From: an uncultured Desulfuromonadales bacterium
GTDB taxonomy: Bacteria; Desulfobacterota; Desulfuromonadia; Desulfuromonadales; Geopsychrobacteraceae
Assembly (NCBI GenBank): GCA_945787295.1
Contig: CALZHQ010000105.1
Coordinates: forward strand, 2,820 to 20,051
Direction of reading: 5' to 3'
Length of the DNA stretch: 17,232 bases
In this document: in pieces, positions 1-8,373 of the stretch
How positions within the stretch are numbered: the stretch's first letter is position 1
Layout: every line of letters begins with the position of its first letter
Made by a program: the position numbers and the translations under genes
The notes under the pieces: model-generated
The model's database searches: none
Told to the model about the DNA's origin: nothing
The model's input: only the letters and a program-made list of their open reading frames with translations

Positions 1-1900
1 CACCGCACCGATATCATCGCCAGCAATCACCGGAACGTCATTGGTCCCGGTAATGGTGATGGTAATGTCGTGGGTCGTGCCGTCATCCGATTGCACGGTG
101 AAGGTTTCAATTTGGGTTTCACCCGCCGCCAGATATTGAACGTCAGCATTAGCGACTGAGTAATCCCAGTTGCCTGCGGCGTCGATCGTCAGGCTTCCAA
201 GAGCACCGGCACTCGGAACACCGGCGCCAGCAGCAAAAACGTCCTCGCCGGCGTCGGCATCACTGATAGTCAGTATGCCACTGTCGGTCAGAGTTGGGAC
301 GGCCGCGTCTTCTGTCACGCCGCCGACGTCATCACCTCCAATGATTGCAGCACCTTCCGGCATTCCGTGAATAGTGATGGTTATATTGTGGCTGGTGCTA
401 TCAGCAGACAACACAGAGATAATGTCGGTCAGAGTATCGCCACTATTCAATGCCTGAATCGCTGCTTGGCTGTTATCTGCCGAATAGGTCCAGTTGCCGG
501 CGCCATCAATGGTCAGATCTCCATAGGAGCCAGAAACGGTTTCAGCAATAAAGACATCCTCTCCGGAATCAGCGTCAGTGATTGTCAAAACACCTGTATC
601 TGTGATGAAACCACCTACAACGCTACTATCTTCAGTGACAGCTCCGACATCATCGCCGGCAATCACGGGCAGATCGTTCGTGCCGGTTATGGTGATGGTA
701 ATGTCGTGGTTCGTGCCGTCGTCAGACTGAACGGTGAAGGTTTCAACTTTGGTTTCACCGTCGGCCAGGTATTGAACGTCGGCATTGGCAACTGAGTAAT
801 CCCAATTGCCGGCGGCGTCGATCGTCAGGCTTCCAAGAGCACCGGCACTCGGAACACCGGCGCCGGCAGTAAAGACCGCTTCACCTGCGTCAGCATCCGT
901 AATTGTGAGTGTTCCGGAATCCGTGAGATTCGGAGCGGCGGCATCTTCTGTCACCGCACCGATATTATCGCCACTAATCACCGGAACGTCGTTGGTGCCG
1001 GTGATGGTGATGGTAATATCGTGGGTCGTGCCGTCATCCGACTGCACGGTGAACGTCTCGACCTTCGTTTCACCGTCGGCCAGGTATTGAACGTCCGCGT
1101 TGGCAACTGAGTAACCCCAGTTGCCTGCCGCATCAATGGTCAGTGAACCTAAGGCTCCCGCGCTCGGCGTTCCTGGACCAGCAACGAAGACGGCCTCGCC
1201 AGCATCAGAATCGGTAATTGTGAGTGTTCCACTGTCTGTGAGATTCGGGGCTGTGGAATCCTCAGTCACAGCTCCGACGTCATCGCCAGCAATCACCGGA
1301 ACGTCATTGGTCCCGGTAATGGTGATGGTGATGTCGTGGGTGGTGCCGTCATCCGACTGAACGGTGAATGTCTCGACCTTCGTTTCACCAGCAGCGAGAT
1401 ACTGAACGTCGGCATTGGCAACGCTGTAATCCCAGTTACCGGTGGCGTCGATGGTCAGTGAGCCTAATGCTCCAGCGTTTGGCACACCGGCGCCAGCAAC
1501 AAAGACGTCCTCACCTGTGTCGGCGTCAGTGATCGCCAACGTACCACTGTCCGTCAGATTCGGAGCGGCGGCGTCTTCGGTGACTGCACCGATGTCATCG
1601 CCAGCAATCACCGGAACGTCATTGGTCCCGGTAATGGTGATGGTAATGTCATGGGTCGTGCCGTCATCCGATTGCACCGTGAAGGTTTCAATTTTGGTTT
1701 CACCGTCGGCCAGATACTGAACGTCCGCGTTGGCAACTGAGTAATCCCAGTTGCCTGCCGCATCAATCGCCAATGAGCCTAAGGCTCCCGCGCTCGGCGT
1801 TCCAGCACCGGTGGTAAAGACCGCTTCACCTGCGTCGGCATCTGAAATAGTCAGGGTGCCAGAATCTGTCAATGTCGGTACGGCCGCGTCTTCTGTCACG
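1..1900 (-). repeat. Tandem 315-bp VCBS repeats (105 aa), six units in window
   Basis: The equivalent TEDxA codons lie at about 1886, 1571, 1256, 941, 626 and 305. Spacing is 315 bp four times and then 321 bp, and the unit at the left edge is cut. Most units share APNLTDSGTLTI, VPSAGALGSLTID, GNWDYSVANADVQYLADGE and TVQSDDGTTHDITITITG motifs. The unit between 626 and 305 is of a different VCBS subtype (SGSYGDLTIDGAGNWTYSADNSQAAIQALNSG, split here as two adjoining motifs). Confidence 0.9.
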
Positions 1901-2952
1901 CTGCCGGCGTCATTGCCTCCAATTGATGGTGCATCATTGACGGGATTAATAATTAACGTAAAGGTATTTGGGACAGTGTCAAAGGCACCGACACTATCCT
2001 GAACGCTAAAGGTGAAGTTCGCGTATGGATTGCCATTTTCATCGGCGTTCGGAAAATAGACCAGGTTTCCGGCATCCAAGTCTGCAACGCTGATAACCGT
2101 GCCGGCAATAATTGGGGTGCCATTGAGGGTTAGACGTCCATCGCTTGGCAGGCTATCGATGCGAACCGAAGCTAAACTATGCCCGACATCGGCATCAGTA
2201 AAACCAAGATCTGCCGCCGTAACACTGTAGGATGTATCTTCGTCGATCGTGACTGTCCGGTCGGCTCCACCGGGGGGCGAATTGGTTCCAATATTAACGT
2301 TTGCAATCGCTGTGTCGAAACCACCAGCGCCATCCGAAATGGTGTAGCTGATCTCCACGGCTCCAGTGATATCTACCGCTGGATTAAATGTCAGCGTGCC
2401 GTCCGGATTGATAACCACGCTACCAAGAAGTGGATCCACTGTCGCATTGGTAACTGTCAACAGATCACCATCGACATCACTATCATTAGACAACACTGCA
2501 ATTGTTACAGGAGTATTGATGCCAGTGCTTGAAATATCATTCTGGGCAACGGGATCATCATTGACCGGTGTCACGTTAAGATCGAGAGTACTGCTACTGC
2601 CAGTGTTGGTGGTGTAGGTCACTTGCGGAACGGTTCCATTCCAGTCGGGTGCCGCCGTAAAGGTATAGCTGCCGTCAGAGAGTATCTCCAGTGTCCCGAT
2701 TCCGGCGAGGCTGGCCGTATCACCACCAGAATAGATTGCCGTATCACCATTGATCTCAAAAGTTGCGACACTCAAGACATCATCGAGATCATTATCATTG
2801 GCAAGAATATTGCCGCTGGCGACGCTATCTTCGGCGATCGTCTGCACATCGGCTACCAGCACCGACAGATCATCCACCGGCGTCACGTTGAGATTTACGG
2901 TCGCCGTTGAAATATCGCCATCGACATCAGTGATTGTATAGGAAAAGCTATA
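1..2952 (-). CDS. Giant VCBS/cadherin-like adhesin, main part (partial, out of frame with its N-terminus)
   Basis: The minus strand is open from the frameshift near 2953 to the left window edge, and codons align with positions 1-3. It has no start of its own: the frame resumes inside a motif reading GTYSFSYTITDVDGD, the natural continuation of the upstream fragment. N to C it shows several cadherin/Ig-like tandem units with NDxDxD and TPVNDDPVA-type linkers (about 2950-1900), then VCBS repeats with TEDAA, TISDADAGE, GNWDYSV and HDITITITGTND signatures (about 1900-1). Such proteins are calcium-binding surface adhesins exported by type I secretion. The C-terminal RTX and secretion signal expected for the family must lie outside the window. 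The divergent transporter and LapG-like protease genes next door are the expected partners. The family call is strong; expression depends on whether the frameshift is real. Confidence 0.85.
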
Positions 2953-3664
2953 AGGTACCAAGCGGATTCACGACCACGGTTCCGTTAGCTGGACCACTCG
3001 CTAATGCCCAGACATTGCCACCATCGGCGGAGGGGCTATCATTGGTCGAGAGGTCACCACTAAAAACCATATCCTCAGTGACATTGATCAGATCATCAAA
3101 GGCAACCGGCTCAGCATTGGCGACAGGTGGATTCGTATCAACAGGGACCTCGGCAAACACAACATCTGCCGGCTGACCCGACAAAGTCGCTTCGGTTTGC
3201 GTTACTTCACGACTGGAGAATCCGGAGCCTAAAGTTCCAAGTTTGTCGACACCTTCGAGTGCAGCACCAAGATCATCGTCATATTCTCCAACGCCACCAC
3301 TTGCAACCGGTGTGGCAGCGGCCGGTTCTAATTCGTCACCCAGCAGAGCTTGCAGTTCAACCCCACCGACAATAATTTGCCCGTCTGGCAATACCAGCTT
3401 CGGAGGGTTTTCAGCGGCTGACAAAGCAAGAAAATCTTGCAAAATAATCAGTTGATCCTGTTCAAACTGAAAAACAAGATCGGTTTCGCTCGCTGCAATC
3501 AGGGCCTCGGCAAGGGAAAAGTCTAAATGGTACAGCACTCCCTCTGCGGCCTGTATGGTCGAAATCTGTGCTGTTTCGGGAAGCTTGAGGTGATGAGCGG
3601 AAGAGTCTGCAACGCTTTCGGAAGCGGCAGAGGGAGAAACACTACCATCATTCAATTCAGACAC
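2948..3664 (-). CDS. N-terminal retention-module fragment of the adhesin, ending at a frameshift
   Basis: This is 238 codons, ending at TAG (2948-2950). I place the start at GTG 3664-3662 because AAAGGGG precedes it with a 6-nt spacer. An in-frame ATG at 3694 exists but has no Shine-Dalgarno sequence. The first ~105 residues resemble the N-terminal module of type I-secreted adhesins, including a LVLPDGQIIVGG stretch. Next come PAAAT (residues 114-118), a Gly/Ser/acidic linker with EYDDDLGAALEGVDKLG, and the first tandem domain (VTEDMVFSGDLSTNDS). The di-alanine site lies where LapG-type proteases cut LapA. The reading frame breaks at GTL-stop, whereas GTYSFSY is expected one frame over. If the frameshift is genuine, the product lacks all adhesive repeats. 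A sequencing indel is the main alternative. Confidence 0.75.
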   Translation of the reverse strand: MSELNDGSVSPSAASESVADSSAHHLKLPETAQISTIQAAEGVLYHLDFSLAEALIAASETDLVFQFEQDQLIILQDFLALSAAENPPKLVLPDGQIIVGGVELQALLGDELEPAAATPVASGGVGEYDDDLGAALEGVDKLGTLGSGFSSREVTQTEATLSGQPADVVFAEVPVDTNPPVANAEPVAFDDLINVTEDMVFSGDLSTNDSPSADGGNVWALASGPANGTVVVNPLGTL

Positions 3665-4051
3665 TGTTAACCCCTTTAAAATATTACTTAACATGCGAAC
3701 TAACGATCAGGACCTATATAGGTAACAGCATTTACATTTCTTGGAGAATGGGGCGAGTGCCGCATCCGCACGATTCGCACATATAGACCAAGTTATTGAT
3801 TTTTAGCAAATTCTAACATAAAAAGCAAGTAATTAGCACTAGCTTAGACTGCTATATAGATAACCTGTTTGGTTACATTTTGTCAATAATTGAATTCTGC
3901 AACCTTGCAGGCCCGAAATTTATAGCTGACCACTTGCATTTTCGTTAAAAATAACTTAAATTCTCTCAGTATCGATACTAAATTAGACAATCCTTAGAAG
4001 ATGTCGATGCAACCGCATGCTTAAAAAGTCCTGCTCTATCTATGGGAAAAT
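3665..4051. promoter_or_regulatory. Divergent AT-rich intergenic region between adhesin and secretion operon
   Basis: About 390 bp with no gene. It contains a 12-bp perfect palindrome ACCTATATAGGT (3712-3723). A repeated element, CTATATAGRTAAC, occurs at 3714-3726 and again at 3852-3864. The second copy runs into a small inverted repeat, TAACC-TGTTT-GGTTA (3861-3875). A weak sigma-70-like pair toward the transporter could be TTGCAT (3934-3939) and TAAATT (3957-3962) with a 17-bp spacer. The repeats suggest a shared regulator for both directions, but no known operator consensus is recognised. Confidence 0.4.
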
Positions 4052-6244
4052 ATGAAAACCGCTGCAAACACACAATTGAACAGCGAGCAGGCCACTAAGC
4101 CGATGCCAGCGCCACTTTCCGCTCCAGGTACAATCGACTATACGCCGCCGCTTATCAGCTGCCTGGCCAGAATCTGTAAGCTGCTCGGCAAACCGCTCTC
4201 GGTCGAAGCCCTGATTGCCGGTATTCCACAAAACGCCTCGATGACGGCCGAAGTTTGCATTAGAGCGGCAGTAGCTGCGGGTTTGGCTGCCAAAACTCTC
4301 TACCGGCCGCAGCTGGAAAAAATCAACAAACTGACCCTACCCTGCATTCTGCTGCTCGAAAACGACAATGCCTGTATTCTGACCGGAGTAGAAGGCGAAA
4401 CAGCTTCTGTCATCTACCCTGAATCGAGCGAAACAGACTCGACTGTCGAACTGGAGCAGTTGCAACAAAGCTATCGCGGCTATGCCATATTCACCCACTT
4501 CCAAGGCAATCTGGATGCCCGGGCCAGCGAGTTGCGCCTGCACGACACCAAGGAATGGTTCTGGGGCACGATCCTCAAGTTCTGGCCGATCTATAAACAT
4601 GTCATCCTGGCAACCTTGACGGTCAACATCCTGGCGATTGCCAGCCCACTGTTTGTCATGAACGTCTACGATCGAGTTGTCCCGAATAATGCCGTCGACA
4701 CCCTCTGGGTGCTCGCCAGCGGGGTGACCATCGCCTTTGTTTTCGATTTCATCCTGCGCAACCTGCGCGGCTATTTTGTCGACACCGCCGGTAAAAACGC
4801 GGATATCATCATCACCGGCAAACTGATGCAGCACCTGATGGCAATCCGCCTCGACCAGAAACCGGACTCGACCGGTTCCCTGGCCAACAACCTGCGTGAA
4901 TTCGAATCGTTGCGCGAATTCTTCAGCTCGACCACTCTGTTGGCTCTGGTCGACCTGCCGTTTATCGCCATATTTATCGGCATCATCGCCTACATCGCCG
5001 GCCCCCTGGCCCTGGTACCGACCATCGCGGTACCGATCGTCATTCTGATCGGGATACTTATTCAAATCCCCTTTCAACGCTATGTCGAAGCCGGCTACCG
5101 GGAGGCAACGCAAAAGAACGCCCTGATGTACGAAATTATCGGCGGCCTCGAAGCGATTAAAACCAGTCTCGCTGCCGGTCCTATGCAGAAACGCTGGGAA
5201 CAGATCGTCGGCATGAGCGCCCGCTCGTCAGTCCGCATCCGCGCCTTGTCGACCTTTTCCATGAGTGCTTCGCAACTGGCCGCACAACTGACCAGCGCCG
5301 GGATCATCGTCTGGGGTGTTTATCTGATCGCGGACGGCGCACTGACCATGGGCGGCTTGATCGCCTGCAGCATCCTGGTCGGGCGGGCGATGTCGCCACT
5401 CGGCACCGTTGCGGCGATGCTGACCCGTCTGCAACAATCACGGGTCGCACTGAAAACCCTTGATCTGCTGATGCAAATCCCGAGCGAGCGACCGGCCGAG
5501 CAAACCTTCGTCCAGCACGAAAACCTGGCGAGCAGCATCAGCTTTTCCGATGTCAGCTTTCAATATCCGCAATCCGACACCAGCGCCTTAAGCTCTCTGA
5601 ACCTCGACATCCAGCCAGGTGAAAAAGTCGGTATTATCGGCCGAGTCGGCAGCGGGAAAAGCAGCCTGGGACGTTTAGTGCTTGGCCTTTACGAACCACA
5701 ACAGGGGGCGATCAAGGTCGGCGGCATCGATATCCGCCAGCTCGACATCACCGATCTGCGCCGTAAAATTGGCTACACCGCTCAGGATGGCTGCCTCTTT
5801 TACGGCAGCATTCGTGACAACATCGCCATCGGCAATCCCTACGCCGACGACCGGGCGATCATGCAGGCCGCCCACGCCTCCGGAGCACTCGAATTTATCA
5901 AGAGCCACCCGGCCGGCTTCGGTCGCCAGGTCGGAGAAGGTGGCCGAAATCTTTCCGGTGGGCAACGCCAAGCGGTCACCATCGCCCGCACTCTGCTCCA
6001 GCAACCGGATATCCTGGTACTCGATGAACCGACCAATTCGATGGACAACACCACCGAAAACATTTTCCGCCAGCGGTTGGCCGAAATGTCTGCAGAACAG
6101 ACCTTGCTGCTGATCACTCATCGCAGCAGCATGCTGGCACTGGTCGAGCGGCTGATCGTCCTGGAAGCCGGTCGGATCGTTGCCGACGGCCCCAAAGAAG
6201 CAGTCATCGAAGCCTTGCAGAACAAGGAAGTCAAAACCGCCTGA
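4052..6244 (+). CDS. Type I secretion permease/ATPase (LapB/LssB-like)
   Basis: This 730-residue protein is an inner-membrane ABC exporter that would power secretion of the adjacent giant adhesin. Residues ~28-150 form a peptidase-C39-like domain without the catalytic DCG motif, as usual for RTX/adhesin exporters that bind rather than cut substrate. Residues ~175-470 hold the transmembrane domain with hydrophobic spans near 183-205, 217-235, 295-315, 318-340 and 412-450. The ATPase has Walker A GRVGSGKS (530-537), Q-loop Q578, signature LSGGQ (634-638), Walker B ILVLDEP (654-660) and H-loop H690. Length and layout match type I secretion ATPases of the LapB/LssB group. The adaptor gene follows 15 nt downstream. 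The outer-membrane TolC-like partner is not in the window. Confidence 0.93.
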   Translation: MKTAANTQLNSEQATKPMPAPLSAPGTIDYTPPLISCLARICKLLGKPLSVEALIAGIPQNASMTAEVCIRAAVAAGLAAKTLYRPQLEKINKLTLPCILLLENDNACILTGVEGETASVIYPESSETDSTVELEQLQQSYRGYAIFTHFQGNLDARASELRLHDTKEWFWGTILKFWPIYKHVILATLTVNILAIASPLFVMNVYDRVVPNNAVDTLWVLASGVTIAFVFDFILRNLRGYFVDTAGKNADIIITGKLMQHLMAIRLDQKPDSTGSLANNLREFESLREFFSSTTLLALVDLPFIAIFIGIIAYIAGPLALVPTIAVPIVILIGILIQIPFQRYVEAGYREATQKNALMYEIIGGLEAIKTSLAAGPMQKRWEQIVGMSARSSVRIRALSTFSMSASQLAAQLTSAGIIVWGVYLIADGALTMGGLIACSILVGRAMSPLGTVAAMLTRLQQSRVALKTLDLLMQIPSERPAEQTFVQHENLASSISFSDVSFQYPQSDTSALSSLNLDIQPGEKVGIIGRVGSGKSSLGRLVLGLYEPQQGAIKVGGIDIRQLDITDLRRKIGYTAQDGCLFYGSIRDNIAIGNPYADDRAIMQAAHASGALEFIKSHPAGFGRQVGEGGRNLSGGQRQAVTIARTLLQQPDILVLDEPTNSMDNTTENIFRQRLAEMSAEQTLLLITHRSSMLALVERLIVLEAGRIVADGPKEAVIEALQNKEVKTA

Positions 6245-6259
6245 TGGCGTGAGAAGCTT

Positions 6260-7639
6260 ATGAAATTACTGTTCGGTAAAATACTCAGTCTGTTCTTACC
6301 CTCTCGTCGGGCCCGGCAAGCAGGGGTCGAGAAGAACGATATCGAGTTTATGGATGTCCGCGATGCTGCCATTTATCACACCGGTCATAATTTTGCCTAC
6401 CTCCTCTCGCTGACGATTTTTCTGCTGCTCGGCACCTTCCTGTTCTGGGCCAACCAGGCGGAACTGGACGAAGTGACTCGGGGCATGGCCCAGGTGATCC
6501 CCTCGCAACGGGTGCAGGTGATCCAGAACCTGGAAGGTGGCATCCTCGAAGAAATCCTCGTCGAAGAGAACCAGATCGTGCAAAAAGGGGATATCCTGGT
6601 CAGGATCAACAACACCTTGGCGGACAGCCAGTTTCGTGATGCAACCCAGCAGGCGGTCGAACACGAAGTGGTGATCGTTCGCCTCACCGCAGAAGCGGCC
6701 AGCGAAAAGCTCAAATTCGATAAAAAGTTCGCCGCCTATCCGCAACTGACCCAGGATCAGAAGAACATCTTCAAAGCCCGACAGCAACAACTGGACAGCG
6801 AACTGCGGGTGATGAAGGCCCAACAGAGCCAGAAACAGCAGGAAATCGCTGAGATGAAAGGTCGCCAGAGACAACTGCAACAAAGCCTGGCGATTGCCCA
6901 GAAACAGCTGGACATTGCCAAGCCGCTCTGGGAGCAGCAGCTTTACCCGGAGGTCGACTACCTGAAATTGCAGCGGGACGTTATCACCCTGCAGGGCGAT
7001 CTCGAAGCTCTGCAACTGGGCCTGCCACGCGTCAAACAGGCGGCAGAAGAAGCCAAACAGCGGGTCGAGCAGCGCAAAGCGGAATTCCATACTGCTGCCC
7101 TCGATGAACTAAGCAGCCGCCGCGCCGAATTCAAATCGCTGCAGGAAACCATCGCCGCCGGCAAAGATCGGGTCACCCGCACCGACGTCCGCTCACCGGT
7201 GCGCGGTACCACCAAGCAGATCAACATCACCACCATCGGCGGGGTCATCCGCCCGGGCGAACAGATCATGGAAGTGGTCCCCCTTGATGACACCCTGTTG
7301 ATCGAAGCCCGCATCCGCCCGGCAGATATCGCTTTTCTGCACCCAGGACAGCAGGCAATGATCAAGATCAGTGCCTACGATTTTTCCATTTACGGTGGCC
7401 TGGAAGGGGTTGTCGAGCAGATCAGCGCCGACACCATTCAGGGTGAAGATAAGGAAGAAAGCTTCTACAAAGTCAAACTGCGGACCAAGACCAACGCGCT
7501 GACTTATCGCGGCGCCAGCCTGCCGATTATTCCGGGAATGACCGCCAGTGTCGATATCCTGACCGGCCATAAAACTGTTCTCGATTACCTGCTGAAACCG
7601 ATTCTCAAAGCAAAACAGAATGCCCTCAGGGAGCGTTGA
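6260..7639 (+). CDS. HlyD-family periplasmic adaptor of the type I secretion system (LapC-like)
   Basis: This 459-residue membrane-fusion protein would bridge the ABC exporter and an outer-membrane channel. It has a short cytoplasmic N-terminus and one transmembrane helix at about 44-64. The first lipoyl half-motif (NLEGGILEEILVEENQIVQKGD) spans 90-111. A long Gln/Glu/Lys-rich coiled-coil hairpin covers about 170-300. The second lipoyl half (TRTDVRSPVRGTTKQI, then GGVIRPGEQIMEVVP) lies at about 304-340, followed by a beta-barrel C-terminal region. GAGAAG precedes the ATG. Its TGA stop (7637-7639) overlaps the next gene's ATG by one base, indicating translational coupling with the protease gene. 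Confidence 0.92.
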   Translation: MKLLFGKILSLFLPSRRARQAGVEKNDIEFMDVRDAAIYHTGHNFAYLLSLTIFLLLGTFLFWANQAELDEVTRGMAQVIPSQRVQVIQNLEGGILEEILVEENQIVQKGDILVRINNTLADSQFRDATQQAVEHEVVIVRLTAEAASEKLKFDKKFAAYPQLTQDQKNIFKARQQQLDSELRVMKAQQSQKQQEIAEMKGRQRQLQQSLAIAQKQLDIAKPLWEQQLYPEVDYLKLQRDVITLQGDLEALQLGLPRVKQAAEEAKQRVEQRKAEFHTAALDELSSRRAEFKSLQETIAAGKDRVTRTDVRSPVRGTTKQINITTIGGVIRPGEQIMEVVPLDDTLLIEARIRPADIAFLHPGQQAMIKISAYDFSIYGGLEGVVEQISADTIQGEDKEESFYKVKLRTKTNALTYRGASLPIIPGMTASVDILTGHKTVLDYLLKPILKAKQNALRER

Positions 7640-8346
7640 TGGCCGACCGTCGCCAACAGAGCTATCCCCTCCTGCGAAAAATCTATGACTGGTCGAGACT
7701 GCTGGGACTGCTGCTCCTGCTCAGCACCACACCGGCAGCCGCAGCGAATAAAGCCGCAACCAAAAATTCTGCTTTCGGGCTGTTTAACAGCTTGGAGTTC
7801 CGCGGTTCGCTAATAGCGCTGCCCAAGTGGACCCAGGTTGTCGCTTCTGCCCAGCAGCAGACCAAGGGCTATGTTGACTGCGCGATGGCAGCTAAAAGCT
7901 GCAGTGCTGCAGCTCGCAGCTGGCAACAGATGCATAAAAAAGCGCTTACCCTTGAGGGGCTGGACCGATTGAAGTGGGTCAACCAGTTCTTCAATCGCTG
8001 GCCCTACCGCCTCGACCTGGAGACCTATGGGCTGGCCGATTACTGGGCAACGCCGAAGGAGTTCATGCAGTTTTCCGGTGATTGCGAAGATTACAGCATC
8101 AGCAAATATTTTGCCCTGCGGCAGCTCGGCTACCCGGCAGCAAAGCTGCGGATTGTCGTCATCAAAGACGCAATCCGGAATCTGGGCCACGCGGTTTTGG
8201 CGGTTTATCAGCAGGATCAGATCTACATCCTCGACAACATGTCCGATCTGGTATTGCCACACAGCCGTTATCAACATTATCTACCGCAGTACTCGGTCAA
8301 TGAAGAGTACCGCTGGGCACATATTCGAAAATTTACTCGTTACTAA
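7639..8346 (+). CDS. lapG: LapG-like periplasmic transglutaminase-like cysteine protease (BTLCP)
   Basis: This is a 235-residue protein with an N-terminal hydrophobic export segment (about 17-36, ending in an Ala-rich stretch). The bacterial transglutaminase-like cysteine proteinase fold is marked by YWATPKEF and GDCEDYS, giving Cys149, His184 (LGHAVLAV) and Asp199 (YILDN) as the triad. Acidic residues around Cys149 (Asp148, Glu150, Asp151) match the calcium-binding surround known in LapG. The start is ATG 7639, in a TGATG overlap with the adaptor stop and behind AGGGAG; a TTG one codon earlier is less likely. In LapG systems the enzyme cuts the adhesin N-terminus at a di-alanine and frees it from the cell. 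The divergent adhesin here has PAAAT at the matching place. Confidence 0.9.
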   Translation: MADRRQQSYPLLRKIYDWSRLLGLLLLLSTTPAAAANKAATKNSAFGLFNSLEFRGSLIALPKWTQVVASAQQQTKGYVDCAMAAKSCSAAARSWQQMHKKALTLEGLDRLKWVNQFFNRWPYRLDLETYGLADYWATPKEFMQFSGDCEDYSISKYFALRQLGYPAAKLRIVVIKDAIRNLGHAVLAVYQQDQIYILDNMSDLVLPHSRYQHYLPQYSVNEEYRWAHIRKFTRY

Positions 8347-8373
8347 ATACACACACGATGAAGGGGCCTTGAC

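Noticed and set aside
367..795. Plus-strand open frames across 170-3455
   Set aside because: They are antisense shadows of the VCBS/cadherin repeats; their mutual similarity simply mirrors the repeat units, and no start signals or families are seen.
1..1900. Regular 315-bp periodicity as a possible CRISPR or satellite array
   Set aside because: The period is three times 105 codons with an uninterrupted reading frame and VCBS motifs, so it is protein-coding.
2945..2960. Programmed frameshift in the adhesin
   Set aside because: There is no slippery heptamer, no CTT-TGA-like +1 site and no evident stimulator, so mutation or sequence error is more likely.
4337..5113. 258-codon minus-strand frame inside the transporter gene
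   Set aside because: It is antisense to a well-supported ABC exporter; the composition is shadow-like and no motif is recognised.
6296..7090. 264-codon minus-strand frame inside the HlyD-type gene
   Set aside because: It is a Leu/Phe-rich mirror of the Gln/Glu/Lys coiled coil, with no independent support.
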